From: Elysia chlorotica
Lineage: Eukaryota > Mollusca > Gastropoda > Plakobranchidae
Direction of reading: 5' to 3'
Assembly: GCA_003991915.1 (NCBI GenBank)
Contig: RQTK01000926.1
Coordinates: 33,982 to 97,981 of the forward strand
Length of the DNA stretch: 64,000 nucleotides
This document shows positions 22,901 to 36,188 of the stretch, one piece after another (within the stretch, counting starts at the first letter, position 1; every line of letters starts with the position of its first letter). A program made the position numbers and the translations under genes. The notes under the pieces were generated by a model. It saw only the letters and a program-made list of their open reading frames with translations, did no database searches and had not been told where the DNA came from.

Positions 22901-25277
22901 AGCCATTAAAATGAAAAGCTAAAGAAAAAGCATGTATACTAGAGTCAATTGGCAACATTTGAGTATGAATAAAAAAAGATTTTCAGGCAAATGATATTAT
23001 GAATATTTACAAATTAATAGAGTTACTACCTGATCTGTCAAAGGAATCCCAGAGCTCATTTTCTTTTTATTCTCTACTGTGTGAAAATCATCTGCATCTT
23101 TGAATGAGCATTGCAACTGGAAATACAAACATTCTTCATTCCAATAATAAATTGGGCCTTCCCCAAACTAACAAAAGAAAGTATATTGCATTTAGGATAT
23201 TATGAGGACTTGAAAAAATATCCATAAACCATAACATAAATACTCATGTAATGGAATAACGCAGAAAAAAATAAATCCTTCTAATATTTACCAACTTTTT
23301 TTAATAAAAGAAGAAGGAAACTCCATAAACATGCATAAAGAAAATCCACTTACTATGTAGCGCTAATTTGTACAACAAGCAAAAGCCACCTGATACTACA
23401 GGTGGATGCTCATTATCAGGCGGGTCTTGTATTGTTAAAATAATTATACCATGCGGGGATTCTGACGACATCTCATTAGAAGGACCTTAAGCCAAGCTAG
23501 TCAGTACCCTAATACAATCTAGAGAAAGTTGACCAAACCACCCATGATCTTGATTCATCACACAAAAAAATCTGACTTAATAGATATCCACATTTTATTG
23601 AACATGTTCCTATTTTTTCAAAAAGGCTAAAAATAACAGAATGCATTTACAATGAAATTTCATGACTTAGAACAAAGATGTAGCGATTCAAATTTAAGAA
23701 AGTTACATTCACTTTGGACAGCAAGAACAAAAGAGTTTAACACAAGATAGGTTAAATATAATGTAGTTAATGTTAATGCTTCTAAGCATCATGAATGTGA
23801 TTTGAAAATAGAAGATCCAAATAGAGTTTAGAGACATCAATTTGGTAATTATTTTTACACAAAGGAACTCTGTATGTGCATATAGCTCCCTCTTAGCCAT
23901 TACTTACTTTGGTGGCTAATTTCTCTGCAACAGTTGTCCTGCAAAGAAACAAAAAAAACAAAACAAATCAGCATTACTAGAAAACAAAGTCTATTTTCCA
24001 CGGTTGAAACTTTTCAGCCATGTTACTGCTCCCGCTTCTCAATGGTAAGCAGAAAAATTCTTGTAATTGTGTGGAATTTAGATTCAGTGGATCATGAGGC
24101 ACAACATGTGGTGTTTATGTGTGTTTTGCTCTATCCCAGTTAGCCTACCAGGTCTAACAGATCCAAGAGCTACACTAATATGTTGAAGATACTCATAACG
24201 ATAACTAATGGCAATAAGGTCAAACCTCAAAGCTAAAAGAGATCTGTTTATAAATGTATTACTAAATTAGTGAGCATTTTACAAATTGAATATGGATCTA
24301 GTGATCTGAAAAACGTTTTATTCAATAATAGGCAAGTCCACAGGCTTTGACTGAAGAGGGTTAGTATAGTGAGAGATTTCAGACCCCTCCCCCTTCCGCC
24401 CCCCTTCCCCCTCAGATTTTCATGTTAATTGAAGGCACTTAATGTTTTGATAAATTAAGTAGGTTTCTAAACCAATCAATATCTATAAAATTATCTTGCA
24501 TCCTGTTTTGGACACAATGTAAAAAGAAAATTAGGACTGCACTGGGTAAGGAGTAGGCCCCCTACTCCACAAAGTAGCTTAGGGCCTACTTACATGTATC
24601 ATTGTTACTCAGTACCTTTCTTAAATGACTACCTAGATGGCGGTCATGAGTCAATTACACAACAAGCAATCAACCTACAACTTTTCCTACACCTGTTCTT
24701 TCCCAATCGCACATCTCACATTTTAAACTGGTGGCTTTAGATCTCTTTGTTCTCCTACCATGCATAAGTGCCGAGCGTCAGTTGCCATTCCTCTGCCCTC
24801 TCTTCTCCTTGCTTGTCATTCTGAGACCCACCCTTTTTACTGTAGGCTACATGTATCAAATAATGCTAAATTTCAAGGAGAAGTGGTCTAGATCTAATAT
24901 TTTACAAGATGTTGTGTATTGCTATAAAATGCAACTTTGTCAGCTGTCATTAATATGAGGTGGTGGTGAGCATAGTTCGTTGGATAAAAAATGGTTTACT
25001 CAAGACAAAAAAGGAAAAATTGGGGATTTGCATCTTTTATTATTTTTATTTTAGTCTGTCAAGTTGTGTACGACCAAAGTATCTAAGTTGTTTGAAATGA
25101 TGTTTAAAATTTTTAAAGTAAAAAACTTAAATACCAATTTATTCTGATACTCTTGATTCTTTAATCCGTAGATCTTATCATAAACATAATGGTAAATAAA
25201 TACAGATCTAATCAATCTAAATCTAGTTTCACCTACTTTCCGCTGCCGCAAACCCCCATCAAGACGATAACAACCAT
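19952..25277 (-). CDS. IDNK: Gluconokinase (IDNK homologue), five exons
   Basis: Exons in gene order: 25277-25237, 23938-23908, 23116-23030, 22300-22257, 20315-19952. All introns are GT-AG; phases 2, 0, 0, 2 give 188 aa plus TGA, matching the human protein (187 aa). It phosphorylates D-gluconate with ATP to 6-phosphogluconate, feeding the pentose phosphate pathway. Visible motifs: Walker A VCGSGKTTV (residues about 9-17), KDADDFHTVENKKKM, GIPLTDQDRIPWL, TCSALRQIYR, LFVYLKGAKEVIRERLLNR, DHFMSPTLLDSQLETLE and a C-terminal VNVDKSVEEIVDSIL. The Walker A lysine codon is divided by intron 1, and exon 2 is only 31 bp. The exon 4-5 join uses the AG at 20316-20317; the AG a few bases downstream would break the phase. 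The start has a good context (GACATGG). Introns contain LINE debris and a three-copy 25-bp repeat. No lesion is seen. Confidence 0.94.
20395..20475. repeat. AAT/AAC low-complexity stretch in IDNK intron 4
   Basis: Imperfect AAT and AAC trinucleotides at about 20424-20466. Confidence 0.75.
21070..21258 (+). mobile_element. LINE C-terminal fragment
   Basis: An open stretch encodes VKTAWKKFKELLPVLLSRHL, YKTQGHVYSTCVRSAMLHAS and ETWPLTKPNLQRLQ. This is the region after the reverse transcriptase in L1/RTE-like LINEs. It is an isolated fragment in IDNK intron 4. Confidence 0.75.
21600..22045 (-). mobile_element. LINE C-terminal fragment (second type)
   Basis: Minus strand encodes LFNTLKPIWRST, SKIRIFNSIVKSVLLYGSET and WRLTKASTTKLQPF. 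After frame shifts it continues with words like GWIGHTL and NPQGK-type basic sequence. It matches the post-RT region of endonuclease-reverse transcriptases common in invertebrates, in IDNK intron 4. Confidence 0.75.
22045..22123. repeat. Three tandem copies of a 25-bp unit
   Basis: The unit AACTAAATTCTTAATATCCC plus ATTAT starts at 22045, 22070 and 22095 with no differences seen, followed by a partial AACT. Confidence 0.95.
22600..22700 (-). mobile_element. Possible retroelement 3' end with TTATC tail
   Basis: On the minus strand a non-coding stretch ends AATCTATTATCTTATCTTAT, like the tails at about 3.63 and 13.5 kb. The upstream body (GGGGCCGCCATTTTTCAG) is not recognised. Confidence 0.35.
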
Positions 25278-28200
25278 GTCAACAGCAGGCAGATCAGATC
25301 TGTCGACAATTAGCACAAAATTGGTGGTGTAAATGTATCATGATTATGAACAAAAGAAAATAATGTAAAATCTGTTCTGCTTCAACATTGTTGGACACCT
25401 CGAGAACATTATTGTTTGAGTGATCATTGAATTTCGAGTCTCAACTGTTCAAGAAGAAAGCGAAAGTTAGGATGGTAGGCTATGGTAACTGGAATTGAAA
25501 GTGAAACTTGATACGCAATTATAACATAGATTGCGGAACAAGCTAAATCTACCATTTCTGAATAATGCGGTGGTTTAGAATTCAGTACGTGACTGTCCCT
25601 GTTTCGGGCGAAGATTTACAAATTAAAGTCCAGACTGGGGATAAAGTATGCTCTAAACCTATTTAGCAGCTTAACATTTAACGAACTTATGCCTGGTTTC
25701 AAAATGAAATAAAGTCATTAATTTTGATAGTGCAATAAGTATTTCACCGAGCTAGAAAGGGATTGTGAATTGATAACCACGCGCAACTTAGGGCTACGTC
25801 TATGGGCACTATAAAATTAATTTTAATTTTGATGTAAAAAATAATGTTGACTTATACACGAGGCCTGATTAGTGCATGCATCGTCTTTCTATCGGTACTC
25901 CTTTACCCACTAGGCCCCTGTCTCTGTTTACATCGCGGTCAGTCTGAAGGTAAAGGTGGTTGGATCAACATTGACTAGATCTAAGGACTTAGGCCTATGA
26001 TGTTTTAAAAACTAATATGAAGTGGCTCCAGTAACATTGTCGTTTAATTTTAAAGTTTTCATATCGATCCAATCACCTTACCATTTTTCGTAGGGGCGTA
26101 TATTATATGGTCGCCATGTAGAGACGGGACTGCAGTGGGTAAGGAGAACCTTTCTATCCAAAAAATGAACAGAAACACTGTGCACCATAGGTCTCCTATC
26201 AGTATCATCCAATTAACCATTAAGAATACCTTCTAAATTTACTTTGAAATTCGAAGGGCATGGAGATAAATCTAACTTTAACCACGCATCATGGAGATAT
26301 TTACTTTTGGCAGGATCAACGCACTAGATTATTGCCCAGAAACTGATGAAACTGGCCTGTCCACTATAACCTAAACAATAACAGAAATTTTATAAAGCAA
26401 AACAAAAACAAAGAACAACAACAACGACAGCAAAAACAACATCAACTACAACGTCAAACTCATTTACACAACAGCCTTCTGTTTGTTCAGCTGTAATTCT
26501 AGTGGATCAAATCCAACACTTTCAATTTCATAATCACAATATTATTCATCTGAAGCTTTTATGAGGTGCAGTGCGTAATCAAAGTTTCATATCATTTGCC
26601 GTCAGGCACTCCCTAGCGTTTATAAGGCGCAGTGCGTAATCAAAATTTTATGTGTAGCCTACGTAGGGGCCTACATTATACATGTACTCACTCTTGATTA
26701 GACATAATTATTTGTTTACTAGACCTTGATAATCTCACATTATAATCATTCTTTTGTTTTGTTTCACTTCAGGAGCAATTTAATAGTAGTGAAGTTCAGT
26801 GCGCAGCATTATTCAAATTACGTGTTTTGATTATAGATCTGTAGGCCTAAATACCCCCCCCCCCCCACACACACATACACTATTGGCCTATATTATTTTT
26901 TGGTGTCAAACACGAGTCGCTGTGCAAAGCGCCAGACGTGTGTCTCACCCCTGCGCATGACAACCGTCGAGGCGGAGCCGAGTGTTGACGGAATACTGAG
27001 CCTGATGTTGGGCTTGACAAATCCACAGGACTGACTTGTAAACAATCGGTAAGATAAACCCTCTGTGATCCCCAGTGCTGCAGGCTTTTGAAATGTGCTA
27101 CCTGATTGTGTTCTTTATTTTCACACTGTTTTAGAAATTCTGGAAAAGCATGATACGCTTTGCAATTTTTCCTCGCTTCGGTATGCGCAGACGAATTGGA
27201 AGCATGAATAGCCTCTTTCATGTCATTTGTGTCGGCTTATGTAGACCCTTGTTGGTACAGGGACTAGGTCTCGATCTATACATGCTCATGTATGTAATCT
27301 AGTGCTGCTGTTGTTTAGCTGGGCAGTGTGCATCACTAGGAATTTAGACTCAAAGAACCTAGTCTAGATCAACGTTAAAAACCAACACTAGATCTCGATC
27401 TATCTACGTTACAATCACAATAAGACCTACTCTAGATCTACACCTAAATTAGGTCTAGATTTCTAGATATATACTTAGATTATAACATCTATCTAGAAGT
27501 ATATATCTACATTTGAAACAAACTTCAGTCCTCCAAGTCCCAAATGGAGAATGCGATTCCTTGTAAACACACTAAAATCAATTTATATGATTTATAAACA
27601 AAACTAAAAGACCCAGCCTACTGCATGTATTTTTTAAACTAGTCTAGCAAAAATGCATGATAGAATAAGAATACGTTGATATGCGACAATAAATTACTGC
27701 ATGTAGCACTAAGTATGTACCATTTTATAAACCCCTAGATGCAGTCCCAAACAGTGAGAAAAAGTAGTGGCCAGGTATCTTTGGAGCTTAGAACTATTCT
27801 GGGATGCTCAAGTACTCACTATTTTTAATTTAGATCTAGATCTAATAGGCTAAATTGTTATTATATATATAATACTTAATGCCAAAGATTATACTGATGC
27901 AATCATAACTTTATCATTAAAATTTGCGATTTATTTTGCTAAGCGTTGAATTGCCTGGGGCATTTAAACAATTTTTAACTATCCTAGCAAGAAATCAAGG
28001 CATTGGTTTACTGGTCATGACATGTTGTAGATCTATCTATTACAACTTTATGCTAGATGTTAACTAGATGCTTTGTCTCCAATGTTAAGGGCTTGGCATT
28101 GTTTAAAAGAATTTTAAATAAAAAAAATCTGCAGTCAACTTCAAATTGGCTCGTGTTGCTTATGACTATAAAAAATTTCTGTGCAAAAGAAAAACAATTA

Positions 28201-28640
28201 AAAAACAGATGTAGACCTTTAAATGTAGTGTGCAATAATGAGTGCTGTAAGACCAAACGGGATCAAGTTGTCGTCTTCAGAAACTGAGAGGCAGAGATCA
28301 CATTGCTTATCTCGTGGAAATCGCTCAGGACTAAACCTTACTCAAGACTCAGGTAGGAATTTAAAGATTTAAATCTTGCCTGCATTTTTCATTTAAAAAA
28401 GCAATGGATCTGCACCTTCCTTTCATAGAAACAAATTTTGACACTAGTTTTATCGAAAGATAAAAATCTGCACTTTAAATTGACTTTTTCATCTCAATTT
28501 TATATTGCACTGTCCAAAAGTGGAATAATTTTATGGTTGAGCTTTTGATGCTCTGATTGTGCTAAAAACTAATACTTTTACTTAAGCTAAAAACCTGAAA
28601 AAGTTTTAAAAATCTATTGAATTAGTGTTTGACAATCTTT
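25278..28640. other. Intergenic region upstream of IDNK, no gene recognised
   Basis: IDNK promoter side. Short duplicated words (GCAGTGCGTAATCAAA at about 26567 and 26629; an ACTGCAGTGGGTAAGGAG-like word at about 26131 and 24538) suggest old repeats. A C run at 26857-26867 precedes CA repeats. TAGATC-type words cluster at 27360-27500 and 27830-27850. The 113-aa minus-strand open frame 26880-27221 has no recognisable domain. Confidence 0.45.
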
Positions 28641-29095
28641 TTGAGTAGTCTTTCACTTTCTCACTGTGTGTGTTTGGAGAGAGACATATGATTACTTAAG
28701 GCCACAGACCCTCCCAACAAAACAAAGCACTCCCTCTCCCCCAAAAAAAATTTTGTTAAATCAAACAAACAACAAAACAACGACAAATTCTACAGGAAGA
28801 GTGTGCAGGGTATCCTTTGCTACTATTTTTTTAGATTCAAACAATAACTTCTACCTTTACATACAACCTGTGCACTTGGCTGTGTACGGATGTCTATTAA
28901 TTATCATCTGTCATTCAATTGAAAAACTTAAGACTGTCTTCTACCTATGTAGAGTCTCATCATTGATTGATATTTTCCCTTAAGAAGAATGTCTCATTAC
29001 CGAAATATTTTTTTCAAAAACCCATTACTAACCACATGTTTTTCTGTTCAATCAATGATTGATAAAAGGATCGTTTCACTCCTCTTCCACCCCTC

Positions 29096-29143
<48 letters not shown>

Positions 29144-31900
29144 ATGTTTATCCATGGCTACTATTTAGTATTAATTTTGGTTGCTGATGTAGGCATCTAT
29201 TATCTATGTATCCAATTTCACTTCCATTTACAACAAACAGAGACGTATGATTGAAAAAAAAAAACAACAACGAAGGGATTAGGGTTTTCACATTAATAAA
29301 AAAAATATTGAATGAACTGTTTCATTGCAATGTGTGAAATTTCTCTTGTGTTATTTGTAGTTTCAGTATCCTACTCTGTGCGTATAACATAGGCCTACCG
29401 CCATTTTTAAGTTATGTAAGTCATTTGCGAAGTGATCGAATTTCACACTGTAAATAATTAAAAACCCATTTTCAAACGTAGTACTAGTAGATTACATTTT
29501 CGTTTTGGTGGGTGTATGTCGATGAATAATAATGGCACTTGAAATGCGTAAGACTAGAATTTTGTTTCTGTTAGGGTTACTAAAAAAAAAAGAAGATATT
29601 TTTTGTTATTGTTGTTGCTGTTATTTTTAATACACTTACGGAGAAAAACACATAGATGTATGATTGAGCATAGATAGAGGACTTTTGCTCAAATACACAC
29701 TTTTATAATAATTGGTAGTTTCTGTTTGAAAGTGTTTATTCAAATACACAGTTTTTTAAAAACAAAATTGTGTACCTTTCATTTCCTTGGACCAGCTTTG
29801 TTCATGAGTATAAATGATTCACTACTTTGATATAATAATGCATGAAGCTTTCACCTGGGTAGTCCTTTCCTTCACATTCCTACATTCCGCTGTTACGCTT
29901 CATGTAGCTTCAAATACTAGCAAGACCTATGGGAAACAAGTTATAAACCTGTTAATAACTCAAAACCTATTTTGTTTCGTGATTGATATGAATGAAATTT
30001 TACCTCACAACTCAAACCAATGTAGTGGCATATTAATCCACAAATCAGGTATTTTAATACACTGTGCTTGTAACAAAACATGCAATTGTTTTTGTTTTTT
30101 TTTAATTTTAGCATTCAAAGACAACGGTAGCCTATTAAAACGTGTAAATTGTAAATTTTAGACCACTTACGAAAAAATACAGCCTGTTTTGTGTTTCTTA
30201 CTCTTAGCAAAAAGGTTAAGGGATGCATCATGGCGTATTTAGTTAGTTTAATGCGGTCGATAATGATTTATTTGTTGCGTGATATCTAGACCGATCTCTA
30301 CGGGGGTATATCACACATTTTATTGCTTTCCGGATTGGAACCCTCCTATGCCGGTTAAAAAAAAAAAGCAACAAAAAAACAACAACAACAAAAATCCAAC
30401 AAGAGCAATAGCGTTATTACATACGCTTTCTAGAGCTTTTTTTCTTTTTTTTTTTCTTTTTTTTTTTAAACCAACACACACCAAAGCCTCATCGTCAAAG
30501 TCGATTAAAGGAACGCTATTATTATTTTAGTGTCCCCGGTCTATTTTAGGTTTGATACAGACATTGGATACGATCAAACGTTCGGGTCGACTGGCACCAT
30601 CTCCCGGCACCCAAGGCTTCCGTGTGGGTTGTACAGTTTATGTTGTGTGCCACAGACGTTCCCAATGGTATCAGTGCAAACACCAGTCCTTGCTGAGGGT
30701 AATCGATGCTGTTGGGTTGATCGATACAGCGGACTCGATATTTTCCTTTTGACGCTTTTTTTTTCATGAGCAGGGTTTCCATGGACCCTGCAGAATATCA
30801 ATCGATCTGTTAAGACAGGTTGATAACCTTTCCGTTGAGATGCAGCTAGAGTTTAGATCCCCACCGGGACCTTATGTCACGGTTTACAGCCACAACGGCG
30901 CCGATGGGTAACTTGTGGCCTGTCCTGATCTAACAGAAATGCAGTTATTATTGTAAGCGCTTTGAGATGCTTTATTGTTTATTCGACATTTACGCTGCCA
31001 TTAAAAGGCTTGTTTTGCGTATCGAATGGTTCTACTTACCTTTTCGTAAATGTGTAATGCCAATTAATCAATTAATCAGTTTGTAGAATTGTGTCATATA
31101 TCGGTTTTTTAAAGTAAAACTATGGATAAATAAAGTATTACTTTAGACATCTTCCTTACGGGATTTAATTAAACGATATTTTTACATTATATAGATAGGA
31201 CAATGTTTTTAAAATAGGGAAGAGACCGTTTTCTTTATAGCATTTTCACAGATTCATGAATACAGTAAACATACTAGGCTTTATTAAAAGTCCAACAAAA
31301 CAAAATAAATTGAACGCTTTTTCTGTATTGCCAATGCTTGGTAAATTGTAAAAAATATTAATCTCTGCAACCCTTTTTCTTCTGTACGTTAACACGTGTG
31401 CAAACACCACACATTCTCGGATATTAAAATTGGAATTCGTGTTGGAAAAAAAAACTATAACAATGGTCTTACTGCTTTATGGAGTTCAAGACTTTTCAAT
31501 TTATAAAGACGGATTAATGTGACAATGAAGATCCTTTTAAATTAGATGCGAGACGTCTGGCTTACCTCACTGATTTCAACTTACGATCTAATTTTGTGAA
31601 TTCTAACAAATACATTCACACACTTATTGGTTTTAATTTGATTTGCAAATCTGCTTACAAATCTAAGACCTTGATCTTGCCTTTTTCTATCTCACGATAT
31701 GTCTCATTATACTGTCCTTTCAAGTTGAAGACTGAAAAAAACGCCGAAAATCTTAACTCATTTATAACGTCCTAAGAGTAAGACGAAAGAAAAAAGAATG
31801 TTGACTCGCATCCAATCCTTGTCTAAATGGCTTGCCACGTTCAAACTAAAATGCTTTGCAATTTTGACCTTTGTGTGGAGCAAATTAGTTTCTTAGTTTC
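28641..31900. other. Intergenic region with CT repeat and a possible L2-like remnant
   Basis: A CT dinucleotide tract lies at 29093-29140. At 30840-31020 a stretch containing TGTAAGCGCTTTGAGATGCT resembles 3' ends of L2/CR1-type retroelements. Poly-A/T runs occur at 30357 and 30437-30466. No coding exon is recognised. Confidence 0.4.
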
Positions 31901-31904
31901 CACC

Positions 31905-32025
31905 CCTATTTCCCTCTCTCTTTGTCTCTGTCTGTCTGTGTCTATCTGCTGTCTGTCTGTCTCTGTCTGTCTGTCTGTCTGTCTCTGTCTGTCTTTCCGT
32001 CAGCCCGTCTGTCTGTTTGTCTGTT

Positions 32026-32084
<59 letters not shown>

Positions 32085-32190
32085 CTGTCTCTGTTTGTCT
32101 GTCGCTCTCCAGTCTATGTGTTTCCGATCTCTCTCCCTCCCTCTCTCTTTCATTTTATTCCCCCCCCCTCTCTCTCTCTCCTCTATCCAT
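31905..32190. repeat. (CTGT)n/(CT)n pyrimidine array
   Basis: CTGT-rich sequence from about 31920, a pure CT tract at 32029-32073, and further CT/CCCC sequence to 32190. Open frames on both strands (up to 145 aa) are repeat-encoded artefacts. Confidence 0.95.
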
Positions 32191-32487
32191 GTTACCAGAT
32201 GATCTACAACAATGTGGACTTTCCGTTTGGTGTTAACAGATGGCTTCATGGCCCCAGTTGTTGATGTTTCCGTTATCCATGGATGAATCGGTAAAGTAGG
32301 CAAACGCTGGGGTCTGAGCTCCCAACTGTTGTAACGCCGCTTTACGCATCAATTATGCAAAGCGGGCAAACTGTAACAGTGCGGAGTGTGCCAATGTTGG
32401 TTTTGGTGGGCCTCTCCAGGGATCATGGGGATTGTCACCAGAGATGTAGATCTTACATGTACATGTACTATCTTTCTGCTGCAGCAA

Positions 32488-32665
32488 GGGAGCCTGGTGG
32501 CGCTGGGGTTAGAGCGTCGACTTCCGATGTAGAAGCAACGTGTTCGACACTCGCTCTGGCGGCCGCATTTTCCCTTTCTGTTTGGGTCATTGTCAACAAA
32601 ATGTGACCGGTGAGGTCACGGGTACCCTGCTATGGGGTCTCATCGCCGTATACGAACTTTCTTAA
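32488..32665 (+). mobile_element. tRNA-derived SINE, 5' part
   Basis: Head GGTGGCGCTGGGGTTAGAGC (A box) and a B-box-like GTGTTCGACAC, then a body with AAAATGTGACCGGTGAGGTC parallel to AATGTGACCGGCTGAGACAG in the complete copy at 52.4 kb. The tail is missing. Confidence 0.6.
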
Positions 32666-34900
32666 GACATCGGAAGTGTTCAATTAGATTTAGAATAGGA
32701 CTTCGCTTTCTTGCACAAAATATTTCAATGCCCCGGCCTCCTATCGTACTGTTATATGTTTTATTTTAAAGAAGAGCAGCAGCAACAAAAGACTGTTGGA
32801 GTAAACGTACATGCTTCCCATCAAAGCAGTATTAATGTTACCCTTCGCTAGATAGCTTGCAATTCATTACAAGGTCTTATAATTGTCGTTGATTTGGGGT
32901 GAAATACCGGCCTCCAATTCCAAGTTCTCCCGCGCGAAGGAAAGGAAGGTTGAGAAAACGTGAAACTAACGTGTTCTTTGAAATGCGACCGAGTTATGGT
33001 ACAAACAAACTTTTGCAAAATTACAGAAATCCCGCAACTTTTGTTTACTTATTGTAGCGACGACGTGCAAGCATGACAACACTAACCTTTATCATAATAT
33101 CAACCTTTTCAAACTTTTCTGAGCTTATGCACGCACTATTGGACATCAAGATTAATTCATAAGATGCAACCAAATAAAAAAGATTGACTTACACAGTCAC
33201 GCAAGCAACCAAAAATTAATGGTGTAATAGAATCAGTATTATTTTTTGGCAGAGAACTCGTGGGTGCCTAGGTTATTTCTGTCGTGCCATACATTTAATC
33301 TGTCTGTCTGTCTGTCGCTCCCTTCCTTTCTTACCCCGTTTCCACTCTATAGCCTCTCTCTATCCACCCACCCCACTCACTCACACTGAATCTTTCTCCT
33401 TTGCTTTTTTTATATATGGTATTGGGTGTGCATATGTACTATGATGACGTATCCTTTAACGATAATGACATTCCAAAATACTCTCTTAAAAAGACAGGTC
33501 CGGAGAACTATATATATGTAAGTAACAATTTACATCATTTTCATTTTCAAGACAGGTAACAAAATGTTTTGACAAGTCAAACGAAGACTATATTTTTTAA
33601 GGCTTTTTTGTAACGGCTCCTCTTCTGCTCGCGTGCTGCTTCCACTGTTTGTACATTGCACACACTGCACACGTCTATGTCTTGGAAGGATGTGTGGTTG
33701 GCAACGTGATGACTTTGCCCTCGCCTCTCCAGAATACATTACCAAAGAATTCAGTCAGCATACTGGCAAGGCCTCGAGATCAAACTGGCATTTAGCAGGG
33801 CCTTAACATGACCATGTGAGAGAACACTCTAGAAAAGCCTGCGCATTCTTTGTCACTAACTTTAACTAGGGACGAGTCCATTTAAAAACTTAACAGGCAG
33901 AAGCCTAACATGGCACGTTAACAGTTACTGTAGCAAAAGGTCAAATTTTAGTTACTTCATTCTCCATTGTGCATGAAAGGTTAGCAGAAATATCTCCGTG
34001 ATTAAATTCCAAAGATATGTCAATACAATTGTGTACAATCATGCAATGTGTTTATTAAATTCCTCATTTGAAATGAAGTTATGTTGTTTAACATGAAGCA
34101 AAAATACAAGCGCTAACAATTACTGATCCAAAATCTTTGTAAGATTTCTCCCTTTTTATCATGATTCCAGGAAACATGTACAAACAAAATCAAAACCACG
34201 TAAGATATGTAGGTTCGAAATAGCACTACACACGTACGCGTAATATAAAAGTACGCATCTGATTGGGGAAATGTAAATGCACTTGCAGATTTTTCAATTA
34301 CAAGAGATTATGCTGTAACACACGTTACATATTTGGAGCCAGTTTGGTGATAACCGAATACAATAAAATTCTTCTTTTGGCGTATGGGGAAGATTAAGAA
34401 TTGGCCCCTCAGTTGTATTACCCTGATGGTCCTTTATCGATTGATATAGATTTGATTACTCTGAGCAAACGTTTCGTACATCACTTTAGTCAGGAAATGT
34501 CTGACCATTATCCGGCCCAAGTCACGCACCAGACTGAGATTGCGTTGCTAGTCGTAATGGATGTTTCGCATTGTGAATAGCGTACGATGCTCTATTGTCT
34601 TTAATAGACTAGTTTATTCACGACTGTGTTTTTCACTATGATCCTTTTTTAAATTTATATATATACATATATATATATATTTTATTGCAATCAATTGTAA
34701 GAAGCTGGATTGCTATGCACGGGTCTCATTGTTCTTAAATTCATTTGTACATTCTTTTAAAATTTATGGGGGGTATGTTTCTTCGTCTGACTTCGGTATA
34801 CACTCCTTGTGACGTATCGTTCACCCCGTACTTGCCAAAGAAGAAATACATGTAATAGCATAAAAGCCCGACTGACCCTTTCAAGTCTAGACAAAGTCTA
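32666..34900. other. Intergenic sequence, no gene recognised
   Basis: A short CTGT run lies at 33300-33315. A 71-aa minus-strand open frame at 33530-33745 has no recognisable motif. Nothing else can be supported. Confidence 0.45.
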
Positions 34901-35034
34901 TAATGCTTTTTAGCTCAGACTATAGCATTCAAGGTAGGACTATCATGAACGCAAATGGACAAGAACCTAATGCTTTTTAGCTCAGACTATCGCATTCAAC
35001 GTAGGACTATCATGAACGCAAATCGACAAGAACC
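34901..35034. repeat. Tandem duplication of a 67-bp unit
   Basis: TAATGCTTTTTAGCTCAGAC and the following bases occur at 34901 and again at 34968, with three or so substitutions. The two copies abut. Confidence 0.92.
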
Positions 35035-35856
35035 TGAGCCCACTCTACAAAATTCTGCTGTTAACATTAAACAAATAAACCCCCCATAAATTAACCCCCC
35101 AACCCAATCCAAGTGGACTGCTTTCTGCGAATTTGAAATAATCCATGCATGGTGAGTCAGAGGATCCCTTTATCGAAAACCGTTCAGAAAGTCGTAAAAT
35201 CGATCACCGCAAATAAAATAATTATGTTCTTTTCTGTTATTTTTTTTCCTGAATGTGTTCCAACGTAATTCCGTACACGGATTGATCAGCGTTGTCATAG
35301 TGACAGGGTTTAAACGCTGTCCATAACATTGATATTATACGGTACAACCACTGAGTGATCTTAAGATAATGTATGTTGTATGCAGCGTTGCATATAGTTG
35401 AATTCAGCATTCACTTGATAAGTTTAAGCAGCAGTGTTGAAAAGGCGACGATTCTCATTCTGTGAACAAAAACAGCAGTTTTTCTAACATTTTAACATAG
35501 TCTGATGTCGATGGAAATTAAGAGTTGGATTCCTATAAATTTTCTTTTTCGCTGTAGAACAATTTATTGTGTGTTGAAATTATTTGGTTTAGAAGCCTAT
35601 ATAGAAGCACTGTGCGGTTAGATACAAAGGTTTGGGGATTGAATGTCGATATAACCAACAGCATTTTTTTTAGTTATGGCCTTGGAACATTTTAACCCAT
35701 ATTCTCATCACTACTGGATATGACACGACAGGGACCATCGACAATGACACTTTGTCAAGTCGCCAAGTTAACGCACTGTTTCGTTCATGTGCTAGTTTGT
35801 TAAAAAGAGCATGTTGGCAGGTAATAATTTTATACCTAACCCCTAACATTCTCTCT

Positions 35857-35901
<45 letters not shown>

Positions 35902-36020
35902 TCTCTCTCTCTCAAACTATGAACATTTTTTATCTCACCCTCTACCAAAGTATAGAGACTTGGGATAATTCGAAACCCTTGATTAGTTATCATATTTCTC
36001 TCCTTACTGGTTAGGTCGGT
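35035..36020. other. Intergenic sequence with CT repeat
   Basis: A CT tract at about 35850-35912 is the only clear structure. The overlapping 107-aa minus-strand open frame includes Arg-Glu repeats encoded by that tract and is not supported. Confidence 0.5.
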
Positions 36021-36021
36021 A

Positions 36022-36188
36022 TCACAAATGTAATGTTACTGGCTGAGACAAGTGTCCTGGTAATCCTAGCTCTGCCCCTGCGTGGCGGCGCGTAAAATTG
36101 CCTGACGTTAGTTAGGCCCTATCGTATCTTTGCGCTAAACAACCTAGCTGCTGACTTTGGTCATAAGAAATCAACCAACTAACCAAAA
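36022..36188 (+). mobile_element. SINE 3' half
   Basis: Parallels the body and tail of the SINE at 52.4 kb: ACTGGCTGAGACAAGTG, GTAAAATTGCCTGACGTTAG, CCTAGCTGCTGA, and an AACCAACTAACC end. The tRNA-like head is not present. Confidence 0.6.

Noticed and set aside
26880-27221. 113-aa minus-strand open frame upstream of IDNK
   Set aside because: No recognisable motif, no clear splice context and average composition; it cannot be supported as a gene from sequence alone.
29814-30161. 115-aa open frame with hydrophobic stretches
   Set aside because: AT-driven Phe/Ile/Cys composition and no conserved motif.
31827-32303. Ser/Leu/Cys-repeat and Arg/Glu-repeat open frames of up to 145 aa
   Set aside because: They are encoded by CTGT/CT simple repeats. 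The same applies to 39806-40037, 40148-40584, 12283-12639, 42724-43012, 46119-46322 and 53037-53547.
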